Source: Symsagittifera roscoffensis
Lineage: Eukaryota; Xenacoelomorpha; Acoela; Convolutidae
Direction: 5' to 3'
NCBI RefSeq assembly: GCF_963678635.1
Contig: NC_087068.1
Span: 21,233,029-21,297,028 of the forward strand
DNA: 64,000 nucleotides
The notes below the pieces were generated by a model, which was not told the origin of the DNA, searched no databases, and worked only from the letters and a program-made list of their open reading frames with translations. The translations under genes were made by a program, and so were the position numbers. Positions 43,201 to 51,172 of the stretch are shown here, in pieces; position 1 is the stretch's first letter, and the number at the start of each line of letters is the position of its first letter.

Positions 43201-45580
43201 GAAGAGAAGACAAGGCACCACGACAGGGAGTTACAGACGGATCCATCTTCAGGAACATACAACATGGACATACAGGAGATGCGATGTGGTGAGGAACTTG
43301 AGAAAATTGCGGTCGCAAGGAAACCATTCAGGGAACTATCATGCAACTCAAACATCAGAACGAATCTGGTGCCAGAAGATGATATGAAAATCGTGAAAAG
43401 GATGATATGCGTGAAACTGAGTGATGACATCCACAACCCTGGTGAGATGAATGGACAGATCATGGCGCTAAAAGAGCATGTCAAGGCAAGATATAGGCTG
43501 TCAGACCTAATAAGAGCCCAGAAGAATGACAAAATGACAAGTAACCTCTCCAAATGGATCCAGTCGGGGGTCAAGGAGAAGGGGGAACTTGAGGAAGACA
43601 GCTACAAGATCTTGAGCCAGTTCTACAAAGAAAAGAAAAACTTACTTTATCACACAGCTGATGGAGTGGTAGCGTGCAAGAGGAGAGATGAGGAAAAGAT
43701 ATTACACAAACACAACCTCATCATACTACCACAATTGTACCAGACAGAGGTGCTTTTCAGATCACACGACCAGATGGGTCACCAGGGGATAGACAAAGTA
43801 CAACAAAGGATACTTCACAGATTTGATTGGCCAGGAATGAGAAAAGCTTGCGAGAGATGGGTGAATGCCTGCCTGGCATGTCTCCAGGTAAAAGACCCAA
43901 GGAAGATGAAGTTTCCCCTCACGTCCGTTGAGAGCTCGGAGTTCAATGAAGTGGTGCAGATAGACCATCAAAAAATCTGCATGACAGAGTCGGGATACAA
44001 CCAGATACTGGTTATAATAGATCACTTCACAAAGTTGGCGGAAGCGGTTCCGTGCCAGACAGCCTCGGCCGAAGAGACATGTGATCATCTGATAACGCAT
44101 TGGATATCGCGGTATGGTTGTCCAATGACTTTCCAGTCGGACAACGGCAAATCTTTTGTGGGGGACTTGACAAAAGAATTGATGAAGAGATCGCACATTG
44201 CTCAAGCACACTCGACGACCTATCACCCGCAGACCAATGGGTTGGTAGAGAGACAAAACAGGACACTGGTCAACATGTTAAGGGTGTACTGCTCAAGATA
44301 CATGACGGACTGGGACAAATACCTGCCACAGGTAGTAGGAGCCTACAACAGTACACAGCACTCAACTACGGGCATCAGTCCTTTCATGATGTTGACGGGC
44401 AGGGAGAGAGCAATGCCTCTGACATTCTTTTACCCGGAATACGAGGGGAAAAGGACGTCGCCTCAGGCATACGTGAAAGAAGCGATCAAAAGACAACAGG
44501 AGTTGAACGAGCTATGCAGGAGGAACACGGCGCAAGCGCAAATGAGGCAACGCAGGAAATACGACGAAAAAATATTAAGAGCAAAGCCATATGAAGTGGG
44601 CCAATACGTGTGGGTCTTCCAAAATGTAATACCGCCCAAGGGAACAAAGAAACTACTCAAGAAGTGGAGGGGACCATTCATGATAACGGAGGTTCATCAA
44701 CAAGGACGGTTCTATCGCTTGAGTACTGGGCGAGCGGCACATTATGAAAATCTGAAGCCTCACGTCCCGTCCCCAGAGGATTGGTGCATACCGAAGGACA
44801 TGGAGGGTCTTGAGTACCTGGTGGTAGAGCCAGCGTGTGAAGTGAATGAGAAAGGTACTCGAGAGAAAAATGATGGTAATGAGAACTTGAGTTTGGACGA
44901 CAATGAAAAGATAGGAAAGGGGTCTGATGCAGGATCATTTGTAGAAGAAGACTGGAACGACCCGGACCAAGACGAGGTGCCGAAGTGGATGAAGCCGGAT
45001 CGACCAACACCACCGGAAACCAGGACTGGCAATCGTAAACGCACCGGCATGAGGTACAACAGGTACGGGGATGACTTCCTGATCGATAAGATACAGCCAG
45101 ACAATTTGGGCGAGGAATTACTGAAGACAGGCGAACTGGAAGCCGGAGAGGAATGGCAGGTCATTGACGATGGTGGTCATTATCCGCAGGATGATTACTC
45201 GACGCCAGAAGTAGAAACGGATCTCGAACAGAGTGAGATAGAGAGGAGGGAGAACACGAACTTGAGGATTCTAGAGTGGATGCGTGATGTCAAAGACGAG
45301 AGCCGCGAAGGACAAAGCATTCAGCAAGTCGATGTATCAGCAGCAAATTACATGAAGACAGAGGACCCTCTTTTCGGATGGACGGCAACAGACAGGCCAC
45401 TGGACATTCCTCAGGACAATTCAGACCCGACAACATCGACGGGGACGTCGATAAATATTTTTGTCCGGGGAGTGGGGGTAGGACTTACCCACACCGAAAA
45501 TTTGATGATAAAGAAGCTCAAGGAAGTGAGAGAAACGAGCGAATTGGAACTGGAGGAAGAAGAGCCAGAGCCTACTATAG
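37223..45580 (+). repeat. 8358-bp tandem duplication, distal copy
   Basis: Second unit of the duplication. It starts 50 bp upstream of the second gag ATG, so none of the LTR or leader minisatellite is included. It continues without interruption into the macro-like domain region that the proximal copy lost. Confidence 0.93.
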
Positions 45581-46077
45581 GTCGGAATTTCAAAACGAAA
45601 TTCGAAATACCCAATGAATACTCGGAGAACATCATGATAACGGATAGCGACTTCATCCTGTCAAACAGGACCAGCGCGATCTGCATCACGGCGGACATGA
45701 GTTTCAAATCAAGATTGGAAGCTGACTTCAAAAGAGAGTACCAGAATGTAGAGTTTCTGTTCAGACAGAGACCAGGACTGGGAGGGATGGCAGCGCTTCC
45801 ACCGTCAGTGGCACAAGTCCCGGGCAAATATCTGTGTTTCCTAGTAACGAAGGTCAATGACAGGAACACAATTGATCCCGAAGACGTGATATTGGCACTA
45901 ACAAGATTACGAGACTTCATGATTGAAAGAGGGATAACAGAGGTCTCAATGCCGGTGTATGACCCAAACAGGGGCAAACTGAGCCCAAGGGAATTGTACG
46001 CTATCCTACATGTGGTCTTTGCAGAAACTGAGATAATGGTGTATCTTCATAAGAAGTACTACTTGAGCATCGCCTGA
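37273..46077 (+). CDS. Ty3/gypsy Gag-Pol with C-terminal macro-like domain, distal copy
   Basis: A 2934-residue polyprotein with the same Gag, protease, RT, RNase H and integrase residues as the proximal copy up to about residue 2769, then about 165 further residues. The tail contains AICITADMSFKSRLEADF, KYLCFLVTKVNDRNT, LRDFMIERGITEVSMPV and FAETEIMVYLH. The order and wording follow macro domains of the TARG1/OARD1 class: a 'C-I-S-D' strand, 'YLITK', 'R.H...G...SMP' and a 'VF..TDI.I.VY' end. The glycine-rich ADP-ribose loop (M-G-A-G) reads FKSR and the G-C-G-L-D catalytic loop is replaced by DPNRGKL, so hydrolase activity is doubtful; binding or a structural role is possible. It lacks an LTR directly upstream, so its expression from the duplicated array is uncertain. 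Confidence 0.9.
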   Translation: MKRSRVPVLEKRSSGSNTKYNSSLRGTTSRGPGKTRNNFSVSMVSTRSGTESKTREDAREKQVEPTIEIDLETPDQSVDELEKKTTESTPMPNAEEPNPKPIEFSPIDDVEDAIGNTEETVKEDSQVKKTSFTERLAMMVGIKTKENVTEEPKAERARTFGTVSTKTTEANPREEQTKAEATAEERPTADHEEATLELGDLMAKLNQIDKKLKHSEEDREVIRKELRYNKHEYLGSYFNLAKATDERLKEMTDKVEATNKEREGNIKKDLQQLKNRYDDVNSQIGSLEKRLDTMSKNQAESSCAIQTKLNAILRNSTSQERPAADRTQGTRVDFVEPQRGKRQSTPLPLTRDTVSIAPTADKTIMKSGNSNTTSGPGDSTASSNAGPDAMTWASTWEMMNRDLEAFATRNTNSSDRRDGKSRKTFKKPKEFKDDSDGCIDTWVEVMRLHLEQDNLNDERQACTAILSNLEGTALKCVVAKKEEERDTADKIFEILLNRFGSGMKGHQAMMRFEKRRQRDDESIDRFLDDLESLRRRSDPEESTNRRNFSIASKFIDGVKSDDLRTMLATYYTLSKDSAPTPEEMRQKSREYMLMKPKKYSYTENRNTQGGSQPQRSSWYKPRDDMDKRRSCANCGSADHHVADFTTYKQGMKSLGYAPDEEDMSQMEEHEYYNGLIIKIGARCFFCNQEGHFRMDCPLFWEAVKDQSHPKHKLALAAVQNQRNRQNEFESRNLGTPSTELPTKTVKAVTHVNGAIESAAGNSLGINYEKAATEAIAKVKQDLAAKEIEQRLKLEIEKQNFNEALTGSNPTPEAVPGSTKTGNCNTVKMVTGKPFGISKIGARIMSIITVGGHEVTRNLSEPSDQTIMHIDVYADYLSGISPQTTSRALRALLMRGGSKSVRVDSRYTEAYGPHEVMLNIDGINIYTKTMITCDEDLIGQIYVGKEELKVRSIGHCAMLEEDAMHIGTEADVTGHVLDISGKKTQLRGLLDTGAVLSVIPIETWERMGFDKGDLIDSRIRLSAANKGALRVLGRTPIIALNLGERNLWMSFIVVENLDESDQFILGRDFIRNFDVTIDLNNAMFRIRNPDRRYAIKPVYLIMANENKAPVFLSRRVRLKANEAVIVSLRMKNYNELSDNKQVCIVPNPNSQSAAVLGRSFSITKSGLCVSVLLNTLDIPITIQRGRKLGYALPVKTRYETIENSKQNEVVDCPNHRDKICILRRLQKIKDSSGLIKSLKSETDDGLSSCSNFPERPTLDEMQNEKPVLPEIEHLRGKLKDEQLEAIKDVLERNEEVFSRHKADIGCCNFVEHEIELEENAVPHREGARRMTPHKSDACRKEIETLLEYDMIEPSKSPWACGVVMAKKKGDQLRFCCDFRYLNSVTVKDAYPIPRIDESLSKLGDAKFFTTLDLGSAFWQVPLRKQDRDKTGFACELGLFQWKRMPFGLCNTTATFQRLMAHALIGVTKKYGNLVMCYVDDVVIATPTLEDHIERLDEVFACMKRSGLKCKPSKCEILKDSIKYLGRMVDKHGIRPDTDTVEAVLTWKSPKTEHQLMSFLGFANYYREFIKGYADKVYPMQQLMRHKGKKFTWNNAAEESFQRIKKELCEAPVLGMPTEKGMYVLDTDASVVAISGILHQEQEWNGKTVLRPIAYGSKVLSDTEMKYGAPKAEMFAVVTFVEKYRAYLGSEPFKLRVDNRALSWLKTYSMDQSYIGRWIVRLDGYNMIIEHRTRDKHQNVDSLSKKTEFYERQEQREADRPEIKDGFSFMDKETYDSLPLTRWLDKSGKPIEDHPELPKEPPEKTILRKSKRIPIEIILKSKIVKETLKAKGYDLNQVEAGTAQIDDDLMRLLEKLSDDKPVIQEKGQEKPEFTILRRKETVNDTDSSRGSVTDSKDVVRSLVDKIPEDILEQTKVRKKKVTFKEDTEHLGLGQESGECSRFTEEGTGEGKLSGEREGWDEDSDESSENQDSLCMILAEEKTRHHDRELQTDPSSGTYNMDIQEMRCGEELEKIAVARKPFRELSCNSNIRTNLVPEDDMKIVKRMICVKLSDDIHNPGEMNGQIMALKEHVKARYRLSDLIRAQKNDKMTSNLSKWIQSGVKEKGELEEDSYKILSQFYKEKKNLLYHTADGVVACKRRDEEKILHKHNLIILPQLYQTEVLFRSHDQMGHQGIDKVQQRILHRFDWPGMRKACERWVNACLACLQVKDPRKMKFPLTSVESSEFNEVVQIDHQKICMTESGYNQILVIIDHFTKLAEAVPCQTASAEETCDHLITHWISRYGCPMTFQSDNGKSFVGDLTKELMKRSHIAQAHSTTYHPQTNGLVERQNRTLVNMLRVYCSRYMTDWDKYLPQVVGAYNSTQHSTTGISPFMMLTGRERAMPLTFFYPEYEGKRTSPQAYVKEAIKRQQELNELCRRNTAQAQMRQRRKYDEKILRAKPYEVGQYVWVFQNVIPPKGTKKLLKKWRGPFMITEVHQQGRFYRLSTGRAAHYENLKPHVPSPEDWCIPKDMEGLEYLVVEPACEVNEKGTREKNDGNENLSLDDNEKIGKGSDAGSFVEEDWNDPDQDEVPKWMKPDRPTPPETRTGNRKRTGMRYNRYGDDFLIDKIQPDNLGEELLKTGELEAGEEWQVIDDGGHYPQDDYSTPEVETDLEQSEIERRENTNLRILEWMRDVKDESREGQSIQQVDVSAANYMKTEDPLFGWTATDRPLDIPQDNSDPTTSTGTSINIFVRGVGVGLTHTENLMIKKLKEVRETSELELEEEEPEPTIGRNFKTKFEIPNEYSENIMITDSDFILSNRTSAICITADMSFKSRLEADFKREYQNVEFLFRQRPGLGGMAALPPSVAQVPGKYLCFLVTKVNDRNTIDPEDVILALTRLRDFMIERGITEVSMPVYDPNRGKLSPRELYAILHVVFAETEIMVYLHKKYYLSIA
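45581..46077 (+). other. Macro-like (ADP-ribose-binding fold) domain region
   Basis: This marks the polyprotein part beyond the duplication breakpoint, residues about 2770-2934. Recognition is by pattern along the whole length and not by one motif: an alternating beta/alpha layout, VTK after a hydrophobic strand, a conserved GITEVSMP strand-loop and a closing hydrophobic strand. Both glycine loops that bind the diphosphate and distal ribose are degenerate. The call is good for fold family, weak for activity. Confidence 0.7.
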
Positions 46078-46509
46078 GTCGGGTACATGGGGGTATCGAG
46101 TCGGGTGTGAGGGAGGAGTCTTGAGTTAGGTACTGGGGTGCGGCGCAGGTAGAGGGATCTTAAGATATGATTGGCATGACAATTGAATTTTAAAAAAGAG
46201 TTAACGGTGCTAAAACATAAAATGAATCCGCATGCTTTTAAGGAAATTCCAATTGAATTGTTTTAAGTGATATGAGAATGATAAGATTTTAACCATACTG
46301 GTGAAAAGGGGGGCCTCTAGGTTAGGAATATGACATGTGAAGTTTTAATATGCTTTCTGTTTTCAGATCAAGTTTGAAAAACAAAGTTGAAAACCCAACT
46401 ATACTCGAAGCGAGAAACAGAAAGGGAAATCTTGATTGAACTCGCGATAATCCGCACCTACAGCAAGTATTTGCAAGGGAACGTTTCTAGAGAATTCTTG
46501 AGTTGGGTA
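46078..46509 (+). other. Intergenic region between Pol and 3' frames, with splice-acceptor-like site
   Basis: After the pol stop the sequence is non-coding and AT-rich. TATGCTTTCTGTTTTCAG ending at 46366 is a strong acceptor-like signal, which would allow a spliced subgenomic mRNA for the frames downstream. An open stretch at 46387-46578 begins at a TTG and has no recognisable product. Confidence 0.5.
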
Positions 46510-47264
46510 GTACTTAAGTCGGTTGGGTTACGCGAGCGCAACAGACGACCGAGGCATATCCGGATCTGGGTGTTCTAAAGAAAGAGCTCGAGAAGGCGCA
46601 GAAGGAAAGGAACAAGGCGAACCTCGATCGGGATCAGGCAAAGCTGGATCGGGAGAAGATTCAGCTGGAGAGAGACCAGGCAGTCAACGAGCGAGATCAG
46701 ACTCTGAGGTTACTTGAGGTGCTAAAAGTTGAACATCAGCAGGAACTAAGGGTGCGGGAGAGCGCCGCGAATCGTGATCAACTGAAGTCGGAGTTGGAGA
46801 GAATAGAACAGCGACAACGTGAGCTTGACGCACAGAAGGGAGCCAGGCCGAAGGAGCGAGTGGTGACCAGCTCGAGGCCAGAGTCGCGCATGGAGGTGGA
46901 TGAAGCTCCCAGGGCAAGAGGACGGTTCAACCTTGACCGTGAGGCCAGAGAACACATGAGTGAAGGGTTGGAAGTCTGGATACCGAATGACGCGACGCCT
47001 TCCTTGCGTGGCCTAGAGACACAACCTGTACGTCCACTAATGGATGTGGTGCTGCCGGGATATACCCCAACCTCGACCTCGAGCGACAGTCAGGTGAGTG
47101 GCGGCTCATCAGGCCTGAAAGAGCTAGGCGAGAAATTACAGCAGAAAAACCGGGAAAGATCGGCAAGACCGGAGCTTCCCCCAACTTGGAGGGAACAGCC
47201 GGTTAGGAGCGTCGTGATCTCGAGTTATAAGAAAAATACAGAGGGACAGTACCAAAAGAATTGA
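46510..47264 (+). CDS. 3' accessory frame 1, coiled-coil protein
   Basis: An open frame of about 250 codons. From KKELEKAQKERNKANLD through LERDQAVNERDQTLRLL to RIEQRQRELDAQ it is a long charged coiled coil. It is followed by a proline- and serine-rich tail with MEVDEAPRARGRF, LEVWIPNDATPSLRG and PELPPTWREQPVR. The first in-frame ATG is at MEVDEAP near 46890, after the coiled coil, so the coil is expressed only if the frame is reached by splicing, frameshift or a non-AUG start. No zinc, membrane or enzyme motif was seen and I do not recognise the family. It overlaps the next frame by 34 nt in the -1 register. Confidence 0.6.
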
Positions 47265-48268
47265 GAGATGACTTGAGTGAAATCTGGGGAGAAGAACTTT
47301 TGAAGTTGGAGAGAGAGAACACAAGCGATCACGAGAGACAAAACGTGATCGGAAAACCTGTGGGAAGTGCTCCAAACCTGGAAGATAACGACACGATGCA
47401 TGAGAAAATGATGGAGCTTGAGCCTCTCTTGGAAGCCTCGGGGGAGCGTAACCTCAGGAGCATTGAGATCACCCATGGAGAATGCCCATGCCACTGTTTG
47501 GCGCAAACGGTGTGGTATCCAGATCACAAGAACCTTTGCCTGGTATGGGATATGGAAGAAATCCGGTCGATCGGACTACCGGATCACCGACAGAAGGTGA
47601 CGATCTTGGTAGTGAGTACGATGTTGGCTCTGAGATGGATAGAAGAGAATATAACGAAGTATCGGGAAGCGGGGACGCCAACGGCTGAGTCAATATACGC
47701 GATAGACTACAGTAGGAGACTCGAGTTGTTTGAGACTGCGTGCAAGGTATTCGCCATACCAACGGAAGTCAGACATGTCTGGAGCCGTTTGAGGTACTTC
47801 CCATGGTTTCGGGCGACGCTGACGTCCTGGTTGTACATGACAACGAAAGATCACATGAGAAAACATCAAAAGGAGTATCGACAGTTCCAGGCCGAGATTG
47901 GGCCGGAAGCTTTCAAGAGACCCCTGTTAACCCATCGTAATGCAATCACGACAGGATGGAAGAGAGTGGGTAAAATGTCTAGAGACAATACCAAGGCGAG
48001 GGAATCGGTACTAGAGGAGGACCTGGCGAAGAACGTGAGCTTGAGCCTGCACAACTCCTTTTGTTTGAACCGGGAATCTAGGGTGAAGGCACTACCCAAC
48101 CAAGCAAAGAGGTTGCAAGAGCAAAGAGAATGGATGCGATCCTACGAGCAGCTGAAGGCTTGGGAGGAGATTGTGATTAGCTCCGATGATGAAGAGGAAC
48201 TGTTGAGGCAGTTTGCCGTATCTAGTACTTCAGGGTGCAGTACCTCCAAGGCGAAGAGTGCGAGATGA
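47261..48268 (+). CDS. 3' accessory frame 2, unrecognised protein with SIM-like tail
   Basis: 335 codons counted from a TTG; the frame is open from 47231. It lies in the -1 frame relative to the coiled-coil frame and overlaps it, so a -1 frameshift could fuse them. The sequence GECPCHCLAQTVWYPDHKNL holds closely spaced Cys and His that could bind zinc. A helical, arginine- and tryptophan-rich middle (VWSRLRYFPWFRATLTSW, EYRQFQAEIGPEAFKRP) follows. The tail EEIVISSDDEEEL is a hydrophobic core plus acidic serines, like phospho-regulated SUMO-interaction motifs. There is no signal peptide or transmembrane segment, so it is not a conventional envelope. Function unknown. Confidence 0.6.
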   Translation: MRDDLSEIWGEELLKLERENTSDHERQNVIGKPVGSAPNLEDNDTMHEKMMELEPLLEASGERNLRSIEITHGECPCHCLAQTVWYPDHKNLCLVWDMEEIRSIGLPDHRQKVTILVVSTMLALRWIEENITKYREAGTPTAESIYAIDYSRRLELFETACKVFAIPTEVRHVWSRLRYFPWFRATLTSWLYMTTKDHMRKHQKEYRQFQAEIGPEAFKRPLLTHRNAITTGWKRVGKMSRDNTKARESVLEEDLAKNVSLSLHNSFCLNRESRVKALPNQAKRLQEQREWMRSYEQLKAWEEIVISSDDEEELLRQFAVSSTSGCSTSKAKSAR

Positions 48269-48691
48269 GCAGGTGGCTCGAATGGATCTTGAGTCTTGAA
48301 AGGGAAAGGGGGCTTGAGCTTGGATCCGGGTGAAACCTGGGTTCACGAAAAAGAAATTTTAACAAAAGATATTGTTATTAATATGCTATATCTATTATAT
48401 AAACGAAAATGCTGCATGACAATTTCCTAATTGAATGGGACAAAAGAAATTTTAAATTGGCTTGAAAAGCGAGAATTCAAGGGTGCAGGTGTGTGCAGAT
48501 TTTGATTGCTGTTTAGCGATAGTGTGAAAATTTTACATGGGCGTGAATTTTGGGGTGTAGATAAGCTTAAATCTGCTGCAAACTTCTGTAAATGACCACT
48601 GGCACTGTATCTTGAGTAACACTCGGTTTTCTGGGACTCACTGGCAGAAGACAGCACGCGATGAGGACATCGATCTCGAGTCCGGGGAGTA
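48269..48691 (+). other. 3' untranslated region and polypurine tract of element 1
   Basis: No coding sequence. It ends CTCGAGTCCGGGGAGTA directly before the 3' LTR, which begins TGTGCC. The purine run GGGGAGTA is the expected plus-strand primer. Confidence 0.65.
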
Positions 48692-49595
48692 TGTGCCAGT
48701 CGGTCATATTTGGAAGTTTGACCTTGAGAGAAGCAAAAAACACTTAATTTTGGAGTGAAATTTAATTTTTCAAAATTTCGAAGGGAACCTGTCATGCACG
48801 ATTTTCTCGCGAGAACTGAAAATCAGAAAAGAAAAGTCAGAACGATCGAGTGACAATCGCGGGAAAGTTGCTAGAAAAATCAGTGGGAAATTGCTATTCG
48901 CAATTTCAGTAGCAATAATAATCGAGAGTAGAGCTGTCCCATCTAAAACAGAGACGAGCGCATTCCCACGAACTGGATTGTTGTGATTGGAGTATTATTC
49001 TAAACTAGACTAGAGTGAACCTTCGGTGGAAAGGTGGACAGCTAGAGTGTCCCAATGGTTCACGAGAACTTACAGTCTAAAGTAAAAACTTGTTCTTGTT
49101 ATTAAAACTGACTAACATTAAACTCATTTTAGTTACTTTATTGATTCTTGAGTTGCTCACCGACTTATTTACTTCCTGGTTCTTGAGCGTGCTACAATGT
49201 GAGTACTAATTTAAATTTCTAGAGTGTGTTTTATAATTGTTATGTTGAGGTAAGGCGAGTTTTAGGTTGATCCATCTGAAATGGATCAAAGTTCCACTGT
49301 CTAATAAAAAGTAACTTAACGGATTGTTCCAACCCGGTTCTTAATGGCGTTCATGTATTTTGGGTATCTAGAGACCTAAGTATGGGGACGTTTCTAATTC
49401 TAGAGTGGGGGGATATTTTAGTAGTAGCCTTTAAGCTGTAACGGGTCGTAGTCTCATGTCACAAGCGAACCGAATTGGCTCCGACTGATTTGAGGTACAA
49501 AAACACAAGAGATAGTGTCCCTGACTCTTGAGCCAATGGTTATAGGGCCTATTTTTCTTAAGCCTCATGTGTGACTGCAGTAGACGACTGTTACA
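48692..49595 (+). repeat. Ty3 element 1, 3' LTR
   Basis: 904 bp from TGTGCCAGTCGG to GTTACA. It is about 99% identical to the 5' LTR. The last dozen bases differ most (GACGACTGTTACA here, GACGAATATTACA in the 5' copy). Confidence 0.88.
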
Positions 49596-50185
49596 CTAGC
49601 TACAGCGCTAGCAAATCTGCTTAAACAGCTAGAGAAAGCAACAAACGTGAAGAAACATACTGTGAGCAAAATGCATTCGCAGGTTTCGAGAAGTTCTCAC
49701 ATTCCCTGGATCTGGCCATGTCTGACTTCATGCTCGAAATTGAGCGGCTTTCTAAACGTGCAAAACGCTATCAAAAGTAATCAGAAGGTCAAAAGTATCA
49801 TAGTAACCGAGGTTACAGTCAGGAGTCCCTTCATCATGTATTCCAGTCAAAATCCTTGGAATTTTCTAGATATGGAAGTGATAATGATAAAAGAAGATGA
49901 CAAATGTTGAAGTCCTTTCCAATTAAAATCGATACGGGTTACGTTTCTTCAATAAGAACACGCAACTCGACACGAGAAAATATAATATACAAGTGTTTCA
50001 AATAAAAAATTTCGTCGAAAATTATTTTGTCATTTATTGATCCGAGTACGCAAGCGGCGTTCGCAATCTGTATTGCCAGGGAGATTCTATGTTTTAAAAA
50101 GCTGCCTGCTCCGGGTTCCTCAGTGCATATGCTTAGGTTCTTACAAGCTTGCTCAAAAAAATCTATGCTGGGGCCGGCCGCGCCC
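49596..50185 (+). pseudogene. Decayed gag-like fragment, right of Ty3 element
   Basis: 49596-49773 repeats 25119-25296 with three base differences, then continues the same frame beyond the point where the left copy stops, with RYQK, a stop, and GYSQESLHHVFQSKSLEF. This is the continuation of the interrupted repeat. From about 49970 to 50185 no feature is recognised. Confidence 0.45.
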
Positions 50186-51060
50186 TGAATAATAATAATA
50201 ACAATAATAAACAGGAATTTAGGAAAAATAAATCCAAGGGAGTTAGCTCCCTTTCAATTTTTGTCAAATCAAAAGTTTTTAAAGTTTAGTTTTCTAATGT
50301 TTTTACAATTCATGCATCGGCAGTCAATTTTCCACGAGCATGGATCGTTTTCGTTGAATTTCTCTTTAAAATATCTCCAGAAAACATTCGCTATTAGTTC
50401 TTTTATGTTTTCGTGCTCCATGACATCGAATTTGAGGTGTTCATTCAAGGCGTTCGTATTAATGCAGGCTCTCAGAAAAAAGTCAGATTCTGATTTTTGC
50501 AGTCGAAAATGTTTGCTTTCGTATTTTTTATACTCGCATATCTTGTTTGTCCATTTTCCTGAACACTTATGAATTTTTTCCATTGTAGGTCAGTTTTTCC
50601 AGTTAGGATTCTGTGCAGTAGCAGTGGAATGTGTAGTTCATGATAAAGTGACAGAGGAAGGATATGTAGGGAAATCAATCGATCTTTGTATTCTTGAGTT
50701 GGACTCAATATCCATGCTGTTGCTTTCTTTTGTACACTTTCAATTATTTTCAGATCTTTTTTTGAGGGTTTCCATAATGATGAGCCATAACTTACAAAAG
50801 GTGCAACATATGATTTGTATCATTTTAATTTCATGGCCAATGTTGTTATTTTGGAGATGTTTCTTTTCACAGAGCATAATGCCTTCAGAGCTTTGGCAAA
50901 TCTATTTGTAGCATTTTCAGTCCAACTTAATGTGCTAGTGATTATGAGACCTAAACATTTCATTTCTGCTGTTTCTTGAACTGTGAAATTCGACCAGAAT
51001 GGACCAAAATGCAGATTCAGCATATTCGAATTTTTAGCAGTGAACCTTCCGAATTGGCGA
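50186..51060 (-). mobile_element. 5'-truncated LINE, C-terminal reverse transcriptase remnant
   Basis: On the minus strand, EMKCLGLIITSTLSWTENA and ALCSVKRNISKI are followed by YKSYVAPFVSYGSSLW, then SPTQEYKDRLISLHILPLS and a Cys-containing end, WKIDCRCMNCKN. The 'LG-I...L.W..H' and 'Y.S...P...Y...W' blocks are the thumb and C-terminal region of non-LTR reverse transcriptases. One in-frame stop and one frameshift break it. The 3' end is a (TTATTATTG)-type microsatellite at 50186-50214, as in CR1/I-like lineages. The catalytic RT palm and the endonuclease are missing, as expected for 5' truncation. Confidence 0.75.
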
Positions 51061-51172
51061 TTTTGAAGGAATAAGAGCGTTATTGGAACGATTGGCCAAA
51101 CGGTGAGGGCTAGAATATTCTGGTATTTTTAAATTTTAAAAATTCGAAGTATGACGTCATGTTTCTGAGAAA
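51061..51172. other. Junction between LINE remnant and Ty3 element 2
   Basis: AT-rich sequence up to CTGAGAAATGTCAG, where the second LTR begins. Nothing else recognised. Confidence 0.4.

Larger units (their letters stand above)
25342..49595 (+). mobile_element. Giant Ty3/gypsy LTR retrotransposon (element 1), 24.3 kb
   Basis: LTRs of 902 and 904 bp, about 99% identical, bound a 24254-bp element. In order: a 2.6-kb leader with primer-binding site, 70-bp and 14-bp tandem repeats; gag-pol copy 1; an in-frame tandem duplicate gag-pol copy 2 that ends in a macro-like domain; two overlapping 3' frames; and a polypurine-like CCGGGGAGTA before the 3' LTR. Without the 8358-bp duplication the element would be about 15.9 kb, still very large. 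No envelope-like protein with signal peptide and membrane anchor was seen. It is flanked by a 178-bp direct repeat and not by a short target duplication. Confidence 0.9.

Noticed and set aside
46387-46578. 63-codon frame starting at TTG in the element 1 3' region
   Set aside because: No ATG start, no recognisable motif, and it overlaps the better supported coiled-coil frame; kept only as a note.
28803-46955. Many minus-strand frames of 60-205 codons opposite gag-pol
   Set aside because: They mirror a long coding strand, repeat at the same 8358-bp offset, and show no family resemblance.
47261-48268. Retroviral envelope gene in the 3' position
   Set aside because: No signal peptide, membrane anchor, furin-type site or glycosylation-rich ectodomain is present.
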